From positions 1,178,001 to 1,242,000 of the forward strand of contig JAJHTX010000004.1 of the NCBI GenBank assembly GCA_032164295.1: DNA of 64,000 bases, read 5' to 3'. The first letter of the stretch is position 1. Every line of letters starts with the position of its first letter. A program made the position numbers and the translations under genes. Origin of the DNA: Inonotus obliquus. Taxonomy: Eukaryota; Basidiomycota; Agaricomycetes; Hymenochaetales; Hymenochaetaceae. Under the pieces are notes generated by a model, which was given only the letters and a program-made list of their open reading frames with translations, searched no databases and was not told the origin of the DNA. Below, one piece after another: positions 21,382 to 33,101 of the stretch.

Positions 21382-24300
21382 TTATGTTGAAATTTCACCC
21401 AAGTCTTCCTCCCCTCGCGGTCCGAATATCTTCTCAAAGATAGCCTTCCCTTCAGTATTTACAGGTGCCAATTGCAAAGCGACGGCAGATGGGTCATCGC
21501 GTGATGCCTTTACTCGACGAACGCGTTCTTCATCCCAAAGACGTTCCAATGATTCGGTGAGATTCTTCAGTCCGAAGAGGAAACCACGATCTGGCTGCGC
21601 TGGATAATGAGGTGGGAAACGTGCGCATATCAAGCCTGTCTTAGCATCAATATCTGCTTGGTAGCCCTTGCCACTCGATACCTCTCCCGCCTTCGGCCTT
21701 TCTTGCCCATCAGGGGGAAGAGTAATGTAGTCGTGTCCTGTTGTTGTGTGAGCGAAATCCACGATGCGCACGTTCACTTCGCCGCGGCGTCTTTGCCTCG
21801 CTGGGCTAGTCGATGCATTCGCCTCGGAGTCAGGTTTCTCGAGTGTACTGAGGACGACGTCCGCACTGTGTGATCGACGCAACGTTTGAGCGGCTTTGCG
21901 CGAATTACCTTCCCGCCTGCCTACAGATTCGCCACGTTTCTTGCGGGACGAAGGTCTCTCGGATACATAAGTTCGGCACTGATCCTGCGTCTCAGGATCA
22001 CCATCATAGATGAAAAGCAAACTGCAACCGTAAAAACGATAACCAACGAGGCGGTTTACAATCTCCGCCAGCGCATATAGTTTCTGCAGGATTCCGGGAA
22101 TGTGGTACACCATGAATTGCTCGCCGTCATTGAGAAATGACCTAAGTACGGAGCGGAATTCTTCTGATCGTATCTCACGCCCCCTATACTTGTCCTGGGT
22201 GCGGTAGGTCTCGGCAACGCGGTCCCACACCTATGAAGTAGACTGTGATAAAGAAAGCTATAGCATGTAAGAAAGGCAATCTCACCTGCATACCGCACAT
22301 CCTTGCTCCGAGCTTCCTGCTTGTCGTCCGGTCACACTTCTTACGCTGGCTTTTCTTCTTCGCCGGAGTTGCATCAACACCATATTGCCTAGTGCCCATC
22401 TTGAGATCAAGTACACATGGCTTCTTCAATCTTCCCGTAAGATCCTCCATTAGAATAAAGTGCTCCTGTCTCGAAAAGTGATCTTCAGGAGAGTGTCCTA
22501 ATGAGTGCATTCGCATTCGAGGCGACAGAGTATCATGAGCTCCGTTAGAGATTTCATGTGGACGATAGCTATCTTCCATCCCACTTAACGTGGTCTTTCC
22601 CCCGCGCACCAACGACTGAGTATCAGGAGAGCGAGCTGGCAACGATAGGCTCGGAGCAGGTTCCCCAAGTGTTGCCCCATTCGCCATCCGAGAGCGACGT
22701 GCTTGACTTGCGGACTCATCATCGCTTTGTACATGACGCAGCATGTGCATATCTTCGTCTTTGATATGATCAACAATCGGTGCACGCCAGCGTTGAGCAG
22801 CACGACGCCGACGGATCGTCCTCGAATGTCTGTACAAAGATCCGCCTTCGTGCTCGCCGTCTGCGATGTCCCCCTCGTCTTCCGTTCTCACCGCGCGTCG
22901 GTCAAACTGACTATGTGTGCGCCGGTGGAATCGTCGCAAAATAGCACCGAAGACATGGTCCTTTAGTTTCGTGTTCACAACCGTCGAGCCTGTACCACCA
23001 AACAAGCCATTTGCCCCTGTACCAATCAAGCATTGGCTTGTAGCAGACGGACGTAGATGCGGGCGAGGTGAAAGTCTTTTGTCATCTCCCTCGCTAGCAA
23101 CCGCCCGCAAAAGTAGGCCCGCTCCACGGGAATCATCTGGTGAATTGACTGGTGTGGGTGCATCATGGGTTTGTTCAAATAAATCTTCGCTGCCATCCTG
23201 ATAAGACTTCGTCACAGAAGATAGCGAACTTCGTCCTGCGCCGGCCCTTCCTACCCTTTCTGTTGCTTCACCGAGTCCTAGATAGCCGGAAGGAAGTGCA
23301 AGGTCAGGACTTGAAGCCGTCCCATCTCCATAATGTCCGCGCAGGAGCTGGTGATGCGCGTACTCGTGCGTACCGCTGCTGGAAATTGAATGGCGGAGAC
23401 CATTCCTCGCTCCTCTGCCCCTCAAAAGCCATTCGGGGATAATATGTCTGTTTTCGTCAAGAACGACCTCTGGAAACTCGGCATCCGTTTCCTCGTCTTC
23501 TCGCGCGCTTCCGAGAGCCGAGTGAGAATGAGAGTGAATATTAGACGATGGAGGATGAATTGTCTGGGAAGTCGTCGAGCGCCGCATTGAATGAGTAAAT
23601 GGAAACTGGGTCCCGCCCTTTCTCGATAAATCATCTGGGTCAGCATGACTCGTTCCTTGGCCACTAAACCTGGAGCAATGTAGCAATGGATTGCGTCGCC
23701 CGTTAGACGACTTGCGGACACGCCTATAGTTGACAAGCATAACACCTAAATATCTCGGGATAAACTCTAACAGTTCAGGCGAATCGCGCTCAACAGCTTC
23801 GTAGAAGAGATTCTCTCTCGATACAAGAGGCTATGACGTCTTGGTTAGTTCTTCATCCAGAAAATGCTTTCATCCGTGATTTCAAAGAGAAAACGGAACT
23901 CCAGAATACACAAAAAAAAACAGTGAACTTGAAAGTTGTAACCACCAAGATAGAGGTGGGGAAGCGTGGGAAATATCTGGCTCACCTTGCAGACAGCACG
24001 TTTCGTAAACTTATATATGGCACTGTGACCACCAACTTGGTTGCGAAATGGCCGTAGTGGGATGTGTGGAAGATAATCGTTAAGCCCAAGGTCATCTGCA
24101 TCGTGAACGGCAAAGTCCGACTCTAATTTTGAGTCGAGAAATACTTGCTGACGTTTTCTTGCCCCTGTATCATCACTATCACTGACTGATACCGCCTTCC
24201 GCGTTATATTATGTATTGTACGTGTACTTGGTGAGAGTGCAGCACCTTCCTCAGAACCTTGTAGCACGGAGCGCTCAGATCCACCATAATCATCATCCCC

Positions 24301-25794
24301 AACCACAACTCTGGGGTGACGGTCCAGAGTATTCGTAAAATGCGGAAGAGTTGAGAGGTGAACGTAAGGCGAAGCAAGTGGTGGTGAGGTACGTGCCGAG
24401 GCGCTCGTTGTCACTGACAATGTGTCCCACTCTGAGTCGAAATCAAAGTCTGGATCGTCAGCCGTAGAGCCGTCATCGTCTGTGAACAGGGGTGTTGGTA
24501 CAGGTGTTGGTGCAATTCTAGATGTACGATAAGGTTGGCGGCGTAGGCGAAGGTTAGATTGCATGGGCGTAGAGGATACAGGATCGGATGGCTCGCCATT
24601 GATCGATATAACACTTTGAGGATGTCGATGGGCGGAAGGTAAGGAATCAGCGACAGCGATGTGCCCAACACGAGTCGACTCGAGAGGGGAGTCCGAGGAC
24701 CTCTGCGAAGGCGCAGGGACTTCATAATCATGCCCATCAGGCTCCGCGTCACACCCTTGTTCCTGGAATGTTCGGTCGCTGGACGAAGAACCTGAAGTGT
24801 CCACCTGTGCAAGACTCGTAGGATCGTTCTCAAACGGTGATGTTTCCTTCCATGAAGGACGTCTTGCGGGTCTTCCACGCACTGGAGATTGTGTAACATC
24901 TTGCTCCCGCCCATCTTCAGAACTCCCTTGGACCCTCTTCTGCCTGGACAAATCGCCCGTTCTGTCCCTTTCACGAAATCCAGACGTAGTTTCTCGTGAT
25001 CGGATACGTTCAAGCGCCTGCGAACTCTTCTCCCTCCTGAGTGCAGCGGTCTCGCGATCTGGCCACTGGGACCGCTTCACGAACTCAAATTCCGGTTCCG
25101 CATCTCCTACAAGAGACTCCTCATCTTCAAGCGTAGGAACTGTGCTTGGTTTACGTTTCCTACTGATGGACAGGCGAGGTCCAAGTGATCGGTGTGGTAC
25201 CTCATCCGTCGGGGTGATGGTAGTTTCCTTAAAGAGCTGTAGGGACTCTGCAACCTTCCGGCTCACACCCGATGATGCGGACGAGCCTGTCTTTAAGCTC
25301 TGAGGCTCCCGGGCAGGGGACGGTGGTGAAGAGGATGATCCCGACGCCGAGGATGGTGATGATGACCGTGACCGAGGAATGACCGCCTGAGGTGTATCCA
25401 GTAGCGAAAGTCCTTGAAGATACGACGGACGGCTACTTGAGCTAGGCAGAGTAAGCGAACGAACGGGCAACTGGTGCTCCGATTGACTCTCTGTGCGTTG
25501 GCGGGTGGAAGGTAGGTTTACGTAAGAAAATTCGAGGGCAGAGGAGGTACGAGCGTGTTTGTCCATGCCAAGTTCTGGCCCCTTATCTGCACGTCGTTCG
25601 GAATTTCTTGACGAAGGGCGACGAATAGTCGGCGCATTAGGAACGACTAGAGAACTAGATGTAGCGACCTTTGTCTGACGCGAAGAGGATGGGTCGACCG
25701 GAGTGAGAGGTTCGGGGGGTACAGGACAACATACTGGAGTGCGACTCTTGGAAGGACCACGCTGAGTTGCGTTAGAGTCCGTGCTCGTTGTCAT
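21382..25794 (-). CDS. KCS1: Inositol hexakisphosphate kinase (Kcs1/IP6K)
   Basis: Predicted 1400 aa from three exons: 25794-23986, 23830-22286 and 22230-21382. It makes 5-InsP7 from InsP6, a signal in phosphate sensing and energy balance. The first 570 residues are Ser/Pro/Arg-rich and probably disordered. The catalytic parts are LRPFRNQVGGHSAIYKF (ATP-binding start) at the end of exon 1, the IPK signature P-x3-D-x-K-x-G (PCVLDLKMGTRQYG) late in exon 2, SLLFIYDGD and then VRIVDFAHTT, the S-L-L and I-D-F elements. A long low-complexity insert of about 400 residues separates the N- and C-lobe blocks, as in yeast Kcs1. The 155-base first intron is long for this window. Confidence 0.95.
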
Positions 25795-28700
25795 CGACAA
25801 CAACGGATGTATTTGAGATTTTCCGCAATCGACTATATGACAGCGTAAATTCACGGAAAAATTTGAACGTTGTGTTGTGTTGTAGGGCTGGAGAGATGTC
25901 TCAGAAAACACAGAGAGTATTGTACAGTTATAACCCACTCTAATATGCCTAACCGTCGACTATGCTGAGATATGCGAGTGCAGAGGACGGCGGAGGATGA
26001 GGGGAGGAGAGGATGAACGAGGGAAGAGGAAGATCGGGAGTCGGACGTCACTGAAGAGTTAGTTCAAGTACTTTATACGCACGTGCCACTCGTATCATTC
26101 ATTAGCCAGCCATGTCCTCACCGCGTCCATCTTGAGCTCAACGCACCCCTTACTGGCCACTATCATTATTTCTCCATACAACGTTCCATTCACTCATCAT
26201 GTTAATCTTGTCTTGCATCTGTTCATTGCTCTGACAACACTTCGGCAAGCGGTCTGTTCATGTTCTATATTTTCCTGCAGGAACGCACGTTGTTTGACCA
26301 GGCCAAGCCACTGGCTTCACTCTATCACTATATACAACATCTCCGTCCCAATCGTGCTTTTCTGAGCTCAAGGCTATAGCTATGTATTGCATGCGCGACC
26401 GTACATTACGCGTCCATCCGATGGGAGAAACAGCCCAGCCAAACTTTACTTCGTAACCCCACTTCGGGCCGTGCCAGGCCATCACCCCGTCTTCTCAGCG
26501 AGAATCTTGCAGACTTCGAACGTGCGTCAGCTCATTTGCATCCGTCCTTGGATGGACAACTAAATGGGAAGCGGCGAACCGCAATTTATGTTCCCAGACT
26601 GATCTTTATCAAGCTTTCGCACTCTTCAAACACGTTGTCTCCCCAATCTGCCTCCGCGATCCTACTCCCGAAGTCTAGTCTTGATGTTCCTATCTTCTTC
26701 GAAAAGAAACACCGCCAGATATTCCGTCAACGGCTTCATCGTATAGCAATTCATCCTCACTTGCATGATGAGTAATGCTTGCGTGTCCTCCAACCCACCT
26801 TCGAGCGTTCTAATGTTCGCAAACTTTCTTGCGGAGCTTACCGTAGACTTCCGCAAACTTACACGTCCAGCAGTATTTGTCAGACATAATCTCCGACTTC
26901 ATTGGATCATCGCGTCGTTTCTAGACTTCTATTGAGTCACCATCTATTCGATACCCGTCCTCTCTTGGTTTTCGCGGTAGGTTTTTGGGGGACGGTGTTA
27001 TGAATCAATCCCGGTCAGTTTGATCTAATCCTACTATACCGCAAAAGACCGACACTGAACCATCTTTCACATTCTCCTTTGGCATTAGTTAAACCCACCG
27101 CTTTGAACTTGAGCATCACATTGCCTTCTTCTGTATACACGGAAGTCACAGAAGAGTAAGCTGCTGGATCTTCCGAGATACTTCCCTGTTTTTATCGACT
27201 ATATCCTCAGAACTCATGGCTTTCGTATCCCAAACAACGTATGCACAAAGCTTCGTTTGGGCGACTTACCGGAACACACGTTCATGTCTTCTGTGACAAT
27301 AATTCACTTTGTGGCCAGTATTCCAACGCTTTTACCTACGACAGAAAGAAACCTCGAGGTTGCACCTGACTTGGTGACTATGCCCGGAAACGCGTTTCAG
27401 CGCGGCGTGAGATTGGTCCGGATTCCCATGATCTCATTCCCCTTTGCGAAGGACCTACGAGCTTGTGACCTATCAACCCCTGCCTTGCGTCATAAGCAGC
27501 CCTGGTAGACGAACCGAAGTACTTATTTCTGAACAAGTGGAGCAGCTTTGTCGACGTTTCTCTCCTCTTTGCTCGCTCCTCTCATCGATCAGCTATTCTG
27601 CCTCGTATGCATGCGCTTGATGTTAGGTGTTGTCCAAGCTTCTCCAATCCCAACGTCAAAATACACTCAACTAGCCGAAGATCTACCTTGGTCAGGAGAT
27701 GATTGCCTGGCCATGCATTACGTCTAGCATCACATCCATGATGCATTATGAATGCATGATCCGTTACTTAACAAACAGACACTGGTGCTAGCTCCGATGT
27801 TGTAGGGAAGACTTCCTCTCTGCGTCAAGGGGACCTTCTGACCACATCTAACCCCCGTGACTAGAGTTCCTCCCCCTTTCTTGATGTCATCATCATGCGA
27901 CAACATTTCATTTTCATCGTTTGCTGTTTTGTTTTTCATGGGTGTCGGATCTAGACCCAACACGATGTGTATTTGTATTTGTATTGCGCTCTTTGTGCGG
28001 TTCTAATTTTCATGTCGGGTTCATTCCCGCGGCGCATTCCATTGCTCTGGAAAGTTCACATCGATTGGAGAGAAGTTTAGCTTGGGCGCTAAAGCTTCAC
28101 AAATATGGATACTTTATCCTCAAGATGTTATCAAACCGGGAAACACAAAAAGTCTATTTGTGCAAGCCACAGAGAGGAAGTACGATTAAAAAAGAACAAA
28201 GATCTAGATTATTCTTTGTTTTTCTATCTATGACGATCTTGTTTCCCCGAACTGAAAAAGGTTATCGAGCCAAAGTGCTGTTTCTGGACTCGGCGGTGCA
28301 TAGCACTGCATACCCAGTGGTCGCCTATTTTGGTAGACCTTCCGTCGCCTCGCATCTCCACGTTGTCTTTACCGGGCATGGTGTGTTGTGCTACTTGTAT
28401 TGGGTACTTAAAATTGTTCGTCGTTCGGGCTCCTTGTTCCGACAATGGGATGTTGAGTTGAGTACATTCTGTAAATAGTACTCTGACTACAAGCTAGTAT
28501 TGTGAAATAATGATTAGATTAGATTAGGGTGCATTGTATCCCAACCTAAACATCTTAGTAGTCGAGTTTAAGGGTCTACATGTCCCCTATCTACACCCGT
28601 GAACTTGAGCGCCTGCGGGATACTGGATTCTTTCGGAATATAGAAAGTAGCACCAGGAAAACTAGACAAAGAGCTAAAGGTCTGGAGACAGGGCAATATA

Positions 28701-30471
28701 TTACTACTACTTCGTGGAGCCTGTAATACAGAGTAGGGGCCTGCCACGGTCTCGTACTACAATGTAGCATTAGAACCATTCAAACTATAGAATTCACGAG
28801 TTAGTTGATAACGCACCGCCCATTCTCCATTAAGATTTTCTAACTTCGGATGCAGATATAATAGCCTCTGGGGGGACAATCCAAGTGTCGTTCAGGACTA
28901 AATTTCTTCCTTCATATTTTTATTTATTTGGTACTTCCTGTCCGCCATGCTTGGGTATTAGGTAGACCGGAGTTAAATCTTCCCTCCTATTGCTATACGT
29001 TGCTTGTCCAATACTACCTGAGGCTAGCTGCACACGCCATACAGAGCAATTTTGACCGTTGTCATCTTCAAGTTTGTTTGCCAAACACAATCTAATAGGG
29101 TCCAAGGTCTATTTCCGTGGGATTAAGATCAAGGTATGGGTATAAATGTGAATAACCTCTCTAGCTAGGAATTCCTTCAGATTCGTGCAGATGATCATCC
29201 CGCCGGTTCTACCTCCCCGCATGTATTCTCTCTTATCGACATCTTCGAATCTAGCTAAACTTGAAGCCCTATCTCCCGCGTACGATGACGCGTGTGGATG
29301 TGCTGCATGGGAACCTGAGCTTGACATTGCTGGAATGTGATATGTTGTTGAATATTATGGGTGCTGGGGAATCCCAGGTGCGAATTTTATTGTAGCCTAA
29401 GATAAACGAGCAATGTGAATGTCAAGCACGATATTATAGCACAACCAACTCGGATAACTCAGACGCCTCCATTGCTGCATCTCAATGGAGTGCAACACCG
29501 TACTACTACCGCAACGGAAAAACTTACGCTATCTCCATATTAAAGCCGAGCCGATGTTCCGAATCGGGTCTGCAATCCGTCCGCCATTGCAGCGCAATGC
29601 CTGAATGAATCGCCAGACCTTGGGTGGTTAGACCACTTACTTGCACTACAATCCAATCCCTCTTTTCATTGCTCCCTCCTTTCCCTTTCCCATTTCTCTA
29701 CCCCACGTGCATTAGCTCAACGAGAGGAGAATCCCTCTGGGTGTATTTCTATCTAAATGCGATTATGAAATTGGTTTAGGGAGAAGCGATGGCGTTGTTG
29801 TAGAAATACCTGTTTTTAAGAGTGATTAGCGTTTTTACCTCGCCCAGAAGACCCTCAACAAGGTTTCTACATTATCATAGTCGATTCATATGTAAAGCAT
29901 TCAAGACAAGAGCGAGACGACAGAAGCAAGTTTGGAAGTTGGAACTCCGACGAAACTCCGCTAATAGACCGTGACTATGTGCGTGACCAGGTGACCAAAA
30001 AAAGGACGAGACGAGACGTCACAACATCCTCAGCTCGTGATGAACCTTGATCTTCCTACCTTAGTTGGTACCTCATGTTCGCCGGCTTCCTTCTCTTATC
30101 ATTTGCAAATTAATGGAGTGCTATTCTTGATGCAAGAGGCGCCCAAGCCCATTGAATATACATGGGCGGTGTCATCTAAGCACCGGTCCTCATGTCTTTT
30201 TGGATTATCTCCCACCCTCTACGGAACGCTGAGCGAGAAACGGGTGAAAAGTACTGTGCTGCTTGACGCCGGCAGCTTCGTTTGCTGATATCAGATATAA
30301 TTCATCGATACCTAACATATAAAAATCAATTGCGAATAAAGTGTGCAGGCGCTAGCTAGAGATTTAATCTCCGTCCACTGTCTGGCTCTATTGATTTGAT
30401 TTTGATCCTTTTTATTTGGCTGGTGGTGGGTGAAAGTGTAGACACCCTCTCGCATACTACATCTCTTTGGA
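25795..30471. other. Gene-poor interval of 4.7 kb
   Basis: No frame here looks like a conserved gene. The longest ORF (27921-28478, plus, 185 codons) is rich in Phe, Val and Ser with no recognisable motif, and a second (27257-27508) is equally bland. Stretches at 26530-27500 have balanced base composition and short broken frames on the plus strand and could be a decayed gene. A short GATTA array followed by TTAGGG stands at 28511-28528. I found no LTR, terminal inverted repeat or RNA gene. The last few hundred bases must contain the promoter of the kinase gene at 30472, and the first few hundred that of Kcs1. Confidence 0.45.
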
Positions 30472-32643
30472 ATGGCTCGAACAAAGCTGACATCCCGCCG
30501 TTCTAGCTTGAGTGCACCGGCTGCAGGCCAACTTAGAAAGACGCTTGATACGGTCACGGGCGGCGTAGCGGAAAAGAGGAAGCCCCGGCGTCTGCAACGA
30601 AAAGTAACATCTGCCCGTAGGAATTCCTCGAGTACTCTCGTATTGAGTGGTTCCGACGAGGATAAAGTGCCCATCGACAAACCTGTTGCCCGGAAGGATA
30701 CAGAATCTTCTGACATCGATTCGCGCCTTGTTTCTCGCGAAGTCACGGCTTCGGCCTACTGGTCGCGGTACTACCAATACGGACTTCAAGAAGATCTTGA
30801 AGAGGCGATCAAAATTGACCGGGAGAGCCTACGGTTGAAAGACAATGAAACTGATGCTGTCGGATACGCCGAAACGCAAGCGAACCTTGGTGTATCGCTA
30901 CTCGACCTATTCGCAAAGACAAGAAACATCGGAATACTCGCAGAGTCCATTGAGCTTCTCGAAGCTGCAGTATCAAAACTATCGAGCCATGCATCCGATT
31001 CTGTCGATGGCGAGCCTAATATCGCACTTCCTCGTGCCATAGTCAATCTAGGCAATGTGTATCGCACCCGAGCAGAGATCACCGGTAGTAAGGAAGATCT
31101 CGACCGTGCAATCAGCCTGCACGAGGACGCATTAATGCTCACTCCTGGTGATCACCCTGAATGGGATACGGAAATTCGACAAAACTGTTTGGCTCGAAGT
31201 CTGATGGCGCGAGGTGGGCCGAAAGATATCGAGCGTGCTATGGACCTTATGACCGCCCGCCGGCACGTCCTCGCCGAAAGCCCTGATCCAGCGCCCGTTC
31301 CTTTCAAAGATAATCGGTATGGATATGATGTCGATATCGGCCTGCCAGGTAACAATTAAGTCATAACGATATGTTAATACTTAAATTCCTCTTAGTTCCC
31401 GATCTCAGCAATCTAATTAGGCGACTCACGAACTTCCCAAGCGGCTGTGGAGGCTTTGCCGACATCTTCATGGGGGAGTGGCATAAAACACGCCGTCTCA
31501 AGCAGAAAGTCGCCGTCAAAGTTCTTCGTCCACACGCGGTGATAGTAAGAGAGAAGACCACAACGATCAGTGATCGCATCAATAAGGTAAATCTTCCCAA
31601 TACATACCCTGGGGGGAAAGAGGGGAAAGTCAACGATATCGCTCTACCACTATCTAGCTTTTGACTAACTGACTCTTGATTTCGGGGTCTTCTTGTTTGA
31701 AGATGCTCAGAGCAGAAATTAGAATTTGGCATGGATTGGATCACCCGAATGTTGTAAAATTGTTGGGGACGTGTAAAGGATTTGGACCTTATTCGTCAAT
31801 GATATTGCCTTGGTTTGCGAATGGATCGTTGTCTGCTTTCTTGCAGAAGCATAAGTCGTTGATTTATGCAGAGCGTCTCAGGCTTGTGAGGATGATGTTT
31901 CCGCTCTATGCTTGTTTCTAATAAGGTTTTCCCTAGATTCGCGAAGTTGCGTCCGGGACCGCTTATCGTAGGCGTCCTAGTATCCTTCTTTCCCAGTAGA
32001 TTGGAGCTAACCCCCCCCAGTTCATTCACACGCAATCATTCACGGAGACCTAACTAGTGTACGCCCACCCCCTCCTCCCTCCCTCCTTTCATAAATAATA
32101 CATTGATCTCTCTAGGCAAACGTCCTAATCAACGACGACCAATGTGCCTGTCTCTCAGACTTCGGACTATCGGTCCTCGCCAGGGACTTCGACCTTCCCA
32201 CAATGTCCAGAATCACGTCGGGCGTAGGAGGCTCCGTTCGATGGACCGCCCCAGAATTATACGCATTTGAAGGAGGTGTTGTGCCGCAATTAACGCTACA
32301 CAGTGACATTTATTCGTTCGGGTCTGTTGCATATGAGGTTTGAAGTTCCTTCTTCCCGACAAAAAGCTGAGTGTTGCGTATGATTGATTCAGATTACTTT
32401 TTTCAGATCGTCTCGGGAGAGTCACCGTATTCTGACGTACAGAATGAGATGGAGGTGTTACTGAAATACGTAGTACTGGGTGTTACACCGGGCCGACCAA
32501 TGGGGGGAAACACAGTCGATGATAAACACTGGGCTACGATAACCCAATGCTGGGCAAGAGACCCCCAGGCGCGTCCATTGAGCAAAACATTACCTTGCAT
32601 GTTCGAAGCACAAATGTCTCTCTCCCCCCTGGACCAGAGCTGA
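30472..32643 (+). CDS. TPR-like repeat and protein kinase fusion (tyrosine-kinase-like group)
   Basis: Predicted 592 aa from seven exons: 30472-31348, 31396-31586, 31703-31885, 31937-31967, 32021-32058, 32116-32337 and 32407-32643. After a basic, Ser-rich start, residues 85-260 form helical repeats of the kind seen in basidiomycete TPR proteins (GLQEDLEEAIKIDRESLRL, GSKEDLDRAISLHEDAL). The kinase domain follows: glycine loop GCGGFADIF, VAVKVLR with the ATP Lys, LDHPNVVKLLG, catalytic loop IIHGDLTSANVLI, DFGLS, and APEL in place of APE. The catalytic loop reads H-G-D rather than H-R-D, with Thr where Ser/Thr kinases have Lys. It is probably active and signalling-related; many Agaricomycetes carry expanded families of this type. 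Confidence 0.85.
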
Positions 32644-33101
32644 TCGGAACCAAAACACGTCGTTTTACAAATTCGATAATCAACATCCTGTAAAGTAACA
32701 TACTAGTCGCACATGTCCCCTCAAAACAACCGACAAACGAGGCGAAGAACAATGACAAAATGCAAATAAGTGCTTTAGGAAATGGCAAAGCAAGGTTTAA
32801 CGTAAACTTAACTACACGACGTACTGAAAAGGGAGCGCAACAACTGCATTATGCGAACGCTATAATCAAGAGAAATGCGAAAACTGTAATATGCATGGGT
32901 CGAAGCTTGCGTGCGACGTAATTGTACATCTACTGTAGAGAATACTCAAGAAGACTATGTGATAATACAACACCGCGTATCGTCTAAAGTGAGGTATAAA
33001 CCGGCAGAGTCCTAGGGTTAACCGCAAACCGAACAAAACAGCGAAACAATGAAAAAAAGGAAGAATGGTTCATCTGATAAGTCGGGAATAAGGTCCAAGC
33101 T
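32644..33101. other. Intergenic gap between convergent genes
   Basis: The 458 bases between the kinase and forkhead stop codons contain no ORF or repeat that I can see. The sequence is AT-rich and looks like two 3' UTRs. Confidence 0.5.

Noticed and set aside
27921..28478. 185-codon plus-strand ORF as a gene
   Set aside because: No motif, no splice structure, and an amino-acid composition typical of random T-rich sequence; kept only as part of the gene-poor interval.
28511..28528. Interstitial telomere-like sequence (GATTA repeats ending TTAGGG)
   Set aside because: Only one TTAGGG follows three GATTA units; this is too short to be more than chance.
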